From Rhizobiaceae bacterium (GTDB taxonomy: Bacteria; Pseudomonadota; Alphaproteobacteria; Rhizobiales; Rhizobiaceae), in NCBI GenBank assembly GCA_021648425.1, contig JAKISV010000184.1, forward strand, positions 1 through 5,102: 5,102 nt of DNA. The letters run 5' to 3'. The notes under the pieces were generated by a model that did not search any database, was not told where the DNA came from, and saw only the letters and a program-made list of their open reading frames with translations. The translations under genes were made by a program, and so were the position numbers. Below, one piece after another: positions 1 through 5,102 of this stretch (positions are counted from its first letter, which is position 1; every line of letters begins with the position of its first letter).

Positions 1-646
1 AAGGAAACAAAAGCAATTGCGGTCGCAATTGCGTTTTGTTGAACCTCTTGGTGGAGCTGAACTGTTTGAAGCGCGTAGCCGCCAGGATGTAGTGCAGTTA
101 CTTGAGTGTTTTCATCAACAAAAATCAAACAGGCTTCGCGCCCAGGGTCTGCGAGATGTGTTTGGCAGCAAATTCACCCATATGTTTTTTGAGCAAATGG
201 CTTTGGATTCACTCGATATGGATGAACCGCTACTGAAGCTGTTTGCACTAAAAATTGATGGGAAATACCGGGCGATATATGGCGGTGGTATTCATGGCAA
301 ACATTTTTCAGCATATTTCACATCCTTTGCAGACGATGAACTCGCGCATATCAGCCCGGGGGAAATGCTGTTGTTTATGTTGATAAAAAAACTGGCGGAT
401 GAAGGTTTTCATTCCATTGATCTGGGTGGTGGCGAAGAGCGTTACAAACGTTCATGGTGTCCCAATACCATTGAAATGTTTGATGTTATCATGCCTCTTT
501 CAATATATTCGCACGCTTATGTGCAGACCCATAAGGTTTCTCTGGTAATTAAACGAAGGCTGCGTGAGAACCCTGGCATCTGGAGCTTTTTCAAACGAAT
601 GCGAACAGGTGCTACCAGATTGCAGGACTTTATGGGCAGAAAATAG
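1..646 (+). CDS. GNAT-family acyltransferase, CelD/BcsL type, 5'-truncated by window edge
   Basis: The frame is open from the first complete codon (base 2) to a TAG stop at 644-646, so this is the C-terminal ~214 residues of a longer protein. A TTG at 17 is in frame but has no convincing ribosome site, and the reading continues in family-like sequence upstream of it (RKQKQLRSQLRF), so I do not take it as the start. Proteins with the Acetyltransf_6 fold usually have 350-400 residues. The part seen fits the second half: a basic helix, then a core with YGGGIHGKHFSAYF, a helix starting SPGEMLLFMLIKKL, the strand SIDLGGGEERYKRSW and a basic tail. Known relatives use acyl-CoA donors and often sit in cellulose or exopolysaccharide loci, so acylation of a sugar or lipid intermediate is inferred from context; the substrate cannot be read. 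It converges on the copolymerase gene, with 6 bases between the stop codons. Confidence 0.8.
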   Translation, partial: RKQKQLRSQLRFVEPLGGAELFEARSRQDVVQLLECFHQQKSNRLRAQGLRDVFGSKFTHMFFEQMALDSLDMDEPLLKLFALKIDGKYRAIYGGGIHGKHFSAYFTSFADDELAHISPGEMLLFMLIKKLADEGFHSIDLGGGEERYKRSWCPNTIEMFDVIMPLSIYSHAYVQTHKVSLVIKRRLRENPGIWSFFKRMRTGATRLQDFMGRK

Positions 647-647
647 G

Positions 648-664
648 CTGGCTTATGCTGCCAG
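648..664. terminator. weak possible bidirectional hairpin between convergent genes
   Basis: CTGGC (648-652) and GCCAG (660-664) can form a 5-bp stem with a 7-base loop. The stem spans the gap between the two convergent genes and includes the copolymerase stop. On the leftward strand it is followed by a short T-rich run (TATTTT); on the rightward strand no T tract follows. The stem is short and may be chance, but it is the only candidate terminator in a gap of only 6 bases. Confidence 0.2.
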
Positions 665-2824
665 ATTGTCCAGCGATTCCATTTCCTTGCGGGAGGGGTG
701 GAAGGTGATAGTTTCCCCATAGCCGTTATTTATCAACTCATCTTCAATTGTTTTTGCCATACTGGTCCCCACCTTGCTGATCAATATAAGCGAATCTTTG
801 CGTACAACGTTTGATAGCCCGTTCAAATCAGCCATTCCGCAATCGATTAACAAATAATCATACCCTTCTGTTAACGCATCAACCAGATGGGTCAGGCGTT
901 CCAGCGCAAGGTTGGCATCGGCCGGTCTGGAGGTGCCGACTGGTAAAATACTCAGATACGGAATTTTGCTTTTGTTGATGATCTGGGTGAATTCAGCAGA
1001 GCCGGCCAACATATCCCAAATGCCCGGCAATGAGTTGTCACCAAGAAATTGCCTGGTGGTAATGCCCGAGCCGGTCATGTCCATCAAGGCTACTGTTTTT
1101 TCAGCTTTTGCCAGGGTTTCGGCCAATAGCCATGTGGAAACAGAACCCTCATCACCACCGGGTGATACAACTGCAATACGCACTTTTCCCATGCCGAGAA
1201 TTGCCTGGGCTGCCAGAGACACCGAAATATTATTCTTGTTTTCTTCACCCGAAACCTGAGGATATTTTACTTCGCCAGGTTGGGGGGTAGCGAGGTCGGA
1301 TTGGGTTGCGTTATCTATTGGTCTAAGGGGAGCGATCTCGTTCACCGGTTGTTGGCTGGTTGCATTGAACGACATTTGCGTATGATCATTTTCTTCACTC
1401 CGCGATGTGCCGGGTCTGTTCACCGCCACAAAAGCCTTGCCGCTTATGAGGGCCATTACCAAAATACCAACCATGCTCAGGATTGCGGCCACTGTTGCAC
1501 CGGCAATGGTATAGGGGACAGTCTTGGGATAAAATGATTCTGTGGGTAGATAACCACGGGAAATTATTCGGGCGTTTACCGGCAGATATTCATTGCTTTG
1601 ACGCCCGGCCGCTTCACGAAATTTGGTCATATAAGTTTGCAATAATTCACGCTCGGATGTTGCTTCACGCTCAAGAGCTCGCAATTCAACTTCTGCTTCG
1701 CCAACTCTGGCGGCTTCCGCTTTTAGTCGGCTCAGTTCACGCAGCAAGGACTGTTCCTGATTGCGCACAATAGTCACATTGCCTTCAAGGCTTGCGAGAA
1801 TTCCACGGGTCTCTCGACGGATCTGTTTTTGAAAACCGGACATCTGGGATTTCAGGCCCTGCAGACGTGGATGTCCGGGCAGCAAAGTTGTAGACAGTTC
1901 CGAGATTTGCGCCTGCAATTGCACCTGGCGTTCGCGTAGACGCTGTATCAACGGAGAAGCGGCCACTTCAGGAATGGCATCAATTGACGCGCCGGTCTGC
2001 AAAATTGTGCGAATAGATTGAACTTTTGCATCAGCGGCAGAAGCCTGAGAGCGAACGCGGGAGAGTTCTGTCGATAACTCAGACAATTGTTGTGTTGCCA
2101 GCAGTGCATTATTGTTGCCTATTGAAATATCTGAATTGGAGCGGAATGCGGCTACCTTTGCTTCTGCTGAACGCAATTTAATACGTAAAGCGGCAATTTC
2201 GGGCTCCAAAAACTTTGTTGCATCGGAGTCGGTTTCCAGTTTAGAGCGTTTTTGCAACAGCAAATATTCATCTGCAATGGTATTGGTGACTTCTTTTGCC
2301 AGGTTTCGATCCTTGGCCCAGAATGTCAATTCGATTACCCGTGAACTATCAATTGAATAGCCCTGTAAGCGGCTCTTGAATGTTTTTAGTATTCGTTCCC
2401 CCGGTGAAATTTCCAGCGGCTCACTCATGATCCCGGCTGAAATAAACAAATCAGTCAGGAGTGAACCTTCTTTTGAGTTGCCAAACTCGGACGTACCAGC
2501 CAGATCAAGGCGCTTAATGGTGTTGAGGGCTATATCATCAGACAATATTATCTGAACCTGACTAAGCACCGCAGCGGCGTCAAATTCGTTGGCATTCACT
2601 CCACCATTTTGCTGCTGTACACGGGTGAAACGGGATTCACGCGGTTCAATAATCAGCTGTGCTGTTGATTTGTAACGCGGCGAAATTGAATTCATCGCTA
2701 TAAATATAGCCACACCTGCCAGGGCAGACAAAAACAGGATCAACCGTTTCCTTTTCCAGATATTGGAAAACAGGCCACCGATGTCTATATCGACATCCCT
2801 CGTCAGCTCATTATGACCAGCCAT
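653..2824 (-). CDS. ExoP/GumC-like polysaccharide copolymerase with degenerate tyrosine-kinase (BY-kinase) domain
   Basis: A 723-residue inner-membrane protein expected to control chain length and couple polymer synthesis to export. Order of parts: Wzz domain at ~10-110 with membrane segment 1 (~27-45); periplasmic coiled coil at ~190-400, broken near 275-295, with the family-like LLPGHPRLQGL (314-324); proline-rich YLPTESFYPKTVPY (425-438) leading into membrane segment 2 (~438-461); polar linker (~462-535); and an ATPase-like domain (~545-710). The last keeps the fold's landmarks: SPGGDEGSVST (554-564), MDMTGSG (581-587), LPVGTSRPADANLAL (627-641) and YDYLLIDCG (655-663). The P-loop lysine is replaced by serine (S561), the second Asp of Walker A' is absent, and the C-terminus has no tyrosine cluster, so kinase activity is unlikely. 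The ATG is supported by GGAG at 2833-2836, 8 bases upstream. It is transcribed away from the exporter and glycosyltransferase genes. The name exoP would fit by architecture but is not certain. Confidence 0.92.
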   Translation of the reverse strand: MAGHNELTRDVDIDIGGLFSNIWKRKRLILFLSALAGVAIFIAMNSISPRYKSTAQLIIEPRESRFTRVQQQNGGVNANEFDAAAVLSQVQIILSDDIALNTIKRLDLAGTSEFGNSKEGSLLTDLFISAGIMSEPLEISPGERILKTFKSRLQGYSIDSSRVIELTFWAKDRNLAKEVTNTIADEYLLLQKRSKLETDSDATKFLEPEIAALRIKLRSAEAKVAAFRSNSDISIGNNNALLATQQLSELSTELSRVRSQASAADAKVQSIRTILQTGASIDAIPEVAASPLIQRLRERQVQLQAQISELSTTLLPGHPRLQGLKSQMSGFQKQIRRETRGILASLEGNVTIVRNQEQSLLRELSRLKAEAARVGEAEVELRALEREATSERELLQTYMTKFREAAGRQSNEYLPVNARIISRGYLPTESFYPKTVPYTIAGATVAAILSMVGILVMALISGKAFVAVNRPGTSRSEENDHTQMSFNATSQQPVNEIAPLRPIDNATQSDLATPQPGEVKYPQVSGEENKNNISVSLAAQAILGMGKVRIAVVSPGGDEGSVSTWLLAETLAKAEKTVALMDMTGSGITTRQFLGDNSLPGIWDMLAGSAEFTQIINKSKIPYLSILPVGTSRPADANLALERLTHLVDALTEGYDYLLIDCGMADLNGLSNVVRKDSLILISKVGTSMAKTIEDELINNGYGETITFHPSRKEMESLDNLAA

Positions 2825-2983
2825 GAATTACACTCCACATTACGCATTCAAAATTTCAGTTATGCGGAATATGAATGTTTATGGTAACCAAGCAGTTAAT
2901 GTAGTGAAGGAAAAAAACCAGAGAACCCGGCATTACCGGAGATTTTTCAAAACGCTTTACTGCCCATTAACCATAAGCAGTCA

Positions 2984-2996
2984 TTGTCCCTGACAA
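2984..2996. promoter_or_regulatory. 13-bp inverted repeat TTGTC-CCT-GACAA, possible operator
   Basis: Perfect 5-base arms flank a 3-base centre, 41 bases before the chosen exporter start. Its centre is 19 bases from that of a second 13-bp dyad, about two helix turns, which would suit a dimeric regulator binding on one DNA face. It overlaps the CTGACA -35-like hexamer. No regulator family is recognised from the motif. Confidence 0.3.
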
Positions 2997-3002
2997 GTTG
3001 TG

Positions 3003-3015
3003 TCGGCTGAGCCGA
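3003..3015. promoter_or_regulatory. 13-bp palindrome TCGGCT-G-AGCCGA, possible operator or leader hairpin
   Basis: This is a perfect palindrome with 6-base arms around a single centre base, ending 21 bases before the chosen exporter start and 8 bases before its GGAA. In RNA it could fold as a 5-bp stem with a TGA loop just ahead of the ribosome site; in DNA it could bind a repressor. The sequence does not distinguish these, and chance is possible. Confidence 0.3.
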
Positions 3016-3023
3016 TTGTAAAT

Positions 3024-3027
3024 GGAA
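3024..3027 (+). promoter_or_regulatory. ribosome binding site GGAA deciding the exporter start
   Basis: GGAA lies 9 bases before the ATG at 3037. It overlaps the alternative in-frame ATG at 3022, which has no purine-rich site of its own. The 3037 start also gives a clean lipoprotein signal peptide beginning MKRLANLRG, so it is preferred. Confidence 0.5.
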
Positions 3028-3036
3028 TGTTATAGT

Positions 3037-3615
3037 ATGAAGCGTTTAGCAAATTTGCGTGGGTCAATAGTGATTGCCAGCCTTATGGCGGCTTTAACAA
3101 TCAGCGGCTGCGCCACTTATAAACCAGTGCACAATTCATTTTATGAAGAGTTGAAAAAACCTTATGCGCTTGATTCCGGTGACCGGATGCGCATTACGGT
3201 ATTTGGACAGGCTGATCTTACCAATACATATTCTGTCGACAAAAGCGGCTATATTGCATTTCCACTTGTGGGTTCCGTAATCGCTCGTGGACACACACCA
3301 AAACAGGTGGAAGCTGAGATTGCACGAAAATTACGCGCTGGCTTCCTGCGCAACCCCGATGTATCCGTTGAAATTGCCCAGTACAGGCCGTTTTTCATCA
3401 TGGGCGAAGTGGGCAATGCCGGGCAATATACTTATGTGCCGGGCATGACCGTACAAAATGCGGTAGCGATTGCCGGTGGTTTCAGCGCGCGGGCGCAACA
3501 GGCGAATTCTGATATTACCCGCCAGGTGAATGGCAATGTGATGACCGGCCGGGTGCCGATCAGCGATCCGATATTGCCGGGCGACACCGTATATATTCGT
3601 GAACGCCTGTTTTAA
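3037..3615 (+). CDS. short outer-membrane polysaccharide export lipoprotein (Wza/ExoF-like, OPX family)
   Basis: A 192-residue protein expected to carry the polymer through the periplasm towards the outer membrane, in partnership with the copolymerase encoded divergently next door. Residues 1-24 form a signal peptide with basic start MKRLANLRG and lipobox ISGC, making Cys25 the lipidated residue; the next residue is Ala, with no Asp retention signal. A Poly_export domain follows at ~43-115 (YALDSGDRMRITVFGQADL, and GYIAFPLVG), then one SLBB domain at ~118-168 (FFIMGEVGNAGQYTYVPGMT, VQNAVAIAGGFS). It ends with PILPGDTVYIRERLF. Wza has about 380 residues and a C-terminal helix that crosses the outer membrane; this protein stops after one SLBB domain, like other short alphaproteobacterial members. 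An in-frame ATG at 3022 would add five residues but spoils the signal start. The glycosyltransferase follows after 6 bases, implying an operon. Confidence 0.9.
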   Translation: MKRLANLRGSIVIASLMAALTISGCATYKPVHNSFYEELKKPYALDSGDRMRITVFGQADLTNTYSVDKSGYIAFPLVGSVIARGHTPKQVEAEIARKLRAGFLRNPDVSVEIAQYRPFFIMGEVGNAGQYTYVPGMTVQNAVAIAGGFSARAQQANSDITRQVNGNVMTGRVPISDPILPGDTVYIRERLF

Positions 3616-3621
3616 ATAACA

Positions 3622-4767
3622 ATGAGCCAACAATCGAAACTAAGAATTGTTCACTGTTTTCGTTCTCCAGTGGGCGGGATATTCCGTCATGTGCGTGACC
3701 TGGTGGAAATCCAGAATGCGCAGGGTCACGAAGTTGGAATTTTGTGCGATTCAACCACAGGCGGCGATTTTGAAGACAAGCTGTTTGAAGAACTGCGCCC
3801 TTCCCTGTCCCTTGGACTGCATCGTATTGCCATGCGTCGGGCGATTACGCCGGGCGATTTAGTTACATTTTATAAAACTTACAAAAAGTTCAAGCAATTG
3901 CGACCAGATGTGCTGCATTCCCATGGCTCCAAGGGTGGGGCTTATGCGCGTATTATCGGTTCAGCTTTACAGGTATCAGGTCAACGCGTTGCCCGTTTAT
4001 ATTGTCCGCACGGGGGGAGTATTCACTATGATGCTTCGTCGCTTAAGGGAAAGCTGTTCTTTTTTCTCGAACGCGCGATGGAACGTATCAGCGACCGGCT
4101 GATATTTGTGTCGCGTTACGAGCGAGATGGCTACAGTCAGAAAGTTGGCGAACCGCGCTGCCCGACAAGCCTGGTTTATAACGGCCTGCAAAAAGACGAA
4201 TTTAAACCGGTGGTGCCGCAAAAAGATGCCGCAGATTTTTTGTATATCGGCATGATGCGTGATCTGAAGGGACCCGATTTATTCCTTGAGGCTTTTGCCG
4301 GTCTGGTAAATACTTCCAGCAAACTGTTGCGCGCCCACATGGTTGGGGATGGGCCGGATAAAGATAAATATATCGCATTGGCCCAAAGGCTGGGCATCGC
4401 CAATAGAGTGACATTTCATGAAGCAATGCCTGCTCGTAAAGCATTCGCGATGGCGCGCTGTGTGGTTATTCCATCGCGCGCTGAATCAATGCCCTATATT
4501 GTACTTGAGGCAATTGCTGCTCATGTTCCTATTCTGGCAACAAGAGTTGGTGGCATTCCGGAAATTTTTGAAAGTGAGCAGGAGGTTCTGGTTGAACCAG
4601 ATAATGCCCGGGCTTTGCAAAAGGCTATGGCGGATCAGTTGGCGGCTAAAAATCAAAACAAACTAACAGCCTCACGTGCAACAAAACTCAAAAAGCGTTT
4701 CAGTGTGCAGGTGATGGCTGACAGCGTTGAAAAAGCCTACTATGCCAGCATCACGCGGCGCCCCTGA
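3622..4767 (+). CDS. glycosyltransferase family 4 (GT-B fold) for exopolysaccharide synthesis
   Basis: A 381-residue protein of usual length for a GT4 retaining transferase, which moves a sugar from a nucleotide-sugar donor to a lipid-linked acceptor at the cytoplasmic face of the inner membrane. The N-terminal acceptor domain (~8-190) has the glycine loop SPVGGIFRHVRDL (15-27), DVLHSHGSKGG (96-106) and CPHGG (128-132). The C-terminal donor domain (~203-360) has YIGMMRDLKGPDLFLEAF (208-225), with R213 and K216 placed to hold the donor phosphates, MVGDGPDKDKY (240-250), and the EX7E motif with E288 and E296 followed by ATRVGGIPEI. All catalytic landmarks are present. No transmembrane segment is seen, so membrane association would be peripheral. 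It starts 6 bases after the exporter stop and has no clear Shine-Dalgarno site, which suggests translational coupling. Donor and acceptor sugars cannot be read from sequence. Confidence 0.92.
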   Translation: MSQQSKLRIVHCFRSPVGGIFRHVRDLVEIQNAQGHEVGILCDSTTGGDFEDKLFEELRPSLSLGLHRIAMRRAITPGDLVTFYKTYKKFKQLRPDVLHSHGSKGGAYARIIGSALQVSGQRVARLYCPHGGSIHYDASSLKGKLFFFLERAMERISDRLIFVSRYERDGYSQKVGEPRCPTSLVYNGLQKDEFKPVVPQKDAADFLYIGMMRDLKGPDLFLEAFAGLVNTSSKLLRAHMVGDGPDKDKYIALAQRLGIANRVTFHEAMPARKAFAMARCVVIPSRAESMPYIVLEAIAAHVPILATRVGGIPEIFESEQEVLVEPDNARALQKAMADQLAAKNQNKLTASRATKLKKRFSVQVMADSVEKAYYASITRRP

Positions 4768-4783
4768 ATATCAAAGGCGCCGC
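4755..4783. terminator. GC-rich hairpin at end of the exporter-glycosyltransferase unit, between convergent genes
   Basis: GCGGCGCC (4755-4762) and GGCGCCGC (4776-4783) form a perfect 8-bp stem with a 13-base loop that contains the glycosyltransferase stop codon. On the rightward strand an A+T-rich stretch (ATAATTTAG) follows, but there is no true T run, and none on the other strand. It is placed to end the rightward transcript and perhaps also the facing catalase transcript. The lack of a U tract makes strong intrinsic termination doubtful. Confidence 0.45.
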
Positions 4784-4809
4784 ATAATTTAGTAAATAAA
4801 CTTATCTGT

Positions 4810-5102
4810 TCAAGATGCTGATTTATTTGCGTTTACTGCAGCACGAACACCGTCACCATAGGCTTTGTCTATTTTGTCATAATGCTTGCACTGGCGTTCA
4901 ACGATATCGTCAGGCACGCCACCCATGGCGGCTGCGGTATTGGAATAAAGCCGTGATCTCTGGCCTTCATCCATCAAATCATGCAGGGCGCGGGGCTGTA
5001 CATAATCATCATTGCCATCGCGGTGATTATAACGGTCAGCATCACCGGAAATCTTCAGAGGCGGCTCCAGCATGTCTGGTTTTTCAAACGGGCCATCAAC
5101 TG
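4810..5102 (-). CDS. katA: monofunctional heme catalase, C-terminal end, 5'-truncated by window edge
   Basis: The last 96 residues of a catalase, which breaks hydrogen peroxide into water and oxygen. The open frame runs through the right edge, so the ATG at 5073 is internal, as shown by family-like residues before it (GPFEKPD). Diagnostic sequence: LEPPLKISGDADRYNHR, then GNDDYVQPRAL, then a helical catalase-related (immune-responsive) domain with LYSNTAAAMGGVPDDIVERQ and the near-terminal AYGDGVRAA. The end soon after that motif fits small-subunit catalases of about 480-500 residues and argues against the large-subunit type, which has an extra C-terminal flavodoxin-like domain. Heme and active-site residues lie outside the window. 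The symbol katA follows family resemblance; the local name could differ. It faces the glycosyltransferase with 42 bases between stops and has no evident link to polysaccharide export. Confidence 0.92.
   Translation of the reverse strand, partial: VDGPFEKPDMLEPPLKISGDADRYNHRDGNDDYVQPRALHDLMDEGQRSRLYSNTAAAMGGVPDDIVERQCKHYDKIDKAYGDGVRAAVNANKSAS

Larger units (their letters stand above)
2825..3036. other. divergent intergenic region between copolymerase and exporter genes
   Basis: These 212 bases must hold both divergent promoters. I see no open frame worth calling and no RNA gene. The left half is A+T-rich with a run of seven A (2911-2917). A CCGG-N5-CCGG dyad lies at 2927-2939, and TTAACCAT at 2967-2974. 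CTGACA at 2990-2995 resembles a -35 element for the rightward genes, and TTGTCA on the opposite strand (around 2992-2997) resembles one for the leftward gene, but neither has a good -10 at normal spacing. Promoter positions therefore remain open. Confidence 0.6.

Noticed and set aside
912..1773. Several rightward open frames of 60-115 codons lying within the copolymerase gene
   Set aside because: They are antisense to a gene with clear domain structure and show no recognisable protein features; they are frame shadows.
1910..1925. Repeated GCAATTGC palindromes (also near 13-33, 3895 and 4510) as a dispersed motif
   Set aside because: All copies lie in coding sequence with no fixed spacing or context; they reflect Gln-Leu or Ala-Ile codon pairs.
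2909..2917. A run of seven A as a terminator tail on the leftward strand (seven T)
   Set aside because: It lies upstream of the leftward gene, has no GC-rich stem next to it in the right position, and no transcript would need to end there.
2967..2974. TTAACCAT, similar to a half-site of the alphaproteobacterial cell-cycle regulator CtrA
   Set aside because: The full TTAA-N7-TTAA arrangement is absent, and an 8-base match alone in an A+T-rich spacer is weak evidence.
2990..3020. CTGACA as a -35 box for the rightward operon
   Set aside because: No acceptable -10 hexamer lies 16-18 bases downstream, so I did not call a promoter.
3331..3754. Leftward open frames of 64-100 codons over the exporter and glycosyltransferase start
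   Set aside because: They overlap well-supported coding sequence and have low-complexity, non-domain translations; they are shadows.
4810..5073. A complete small 87-residue gene starting at 5073
   Set aside because: The frame continues to the window edge with catalase-like residues, so it is the tail of a longer catalase and not a small gene.

Overview
The window looks like a chromosomal piece from an alphaproteobacterium, most likely a Hyphomicrobiales (Rhizobiales) relative of moderate G+C. This rests on the flavour of the proteins: the glycosyltransferase, the ExoP/GumC-like copolymerase and the short lipoprotein exporter all resemble rhizobial exopolysaccharide genes as I know them. No database search was possible, so the taxonomic call is an inference.

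Layout, left to right. (1) The 3' part of a CelD/BcsL-type GNAT acyltransferase gene on the + strand, cut by the left edge, ends at 646. (2) Six bases later, on the - strand, lies a complete 723-residue polysaccharide copolymerase (653-2824). It has a Wzz domain, a long coiled coil, two membrane segments and a C-terminal domain that looks like a bacterial tyrosine kinase but has lost key ATP-binding residues. (3) A 212-base divergent intergenic region (2825-3036) has two short perfect inverted repeats close to the rightward gene. (4) A rightward two-gene unit follows: a short outer-membrane polysaccharide export lipoprotein (3037-3615) and, 6 bases on, a family GT4 glycosyltransferase (3622-4767). 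(5) A GC-rich hairpin overlaps the glycosyltransferase stop codon. (6) Facing it on the - strand is the 3' end of a monofunctional heme catalase gene (4810 to the right edge).

Together, genes 1 to 4 are the edge of an exopolysaccharide or capsule locus. The glycosyltransferase adds a sugar to the growing repeat unit on the cytoplasmic face. The acyltransferase may decorate the glycan or a precursor. The inner-membrane copolymerase sets chain length and links polymerisation to export, and the lipoprotein exporter carries the chain out through the periplasm and outer membrane. No flippase, polymerase or priming transferase is in view, so they would have to lie elsewhere. The catalase is probably unrelated housekeeping and marks the right boundary of the locus.

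The most notable points are the degenerate kinase domain of the copolymerase and the minimal size of the exporter. I found no mobile element, CRISPR array, tRNA or rRNA, and no convincing evidence of a wholly new system.
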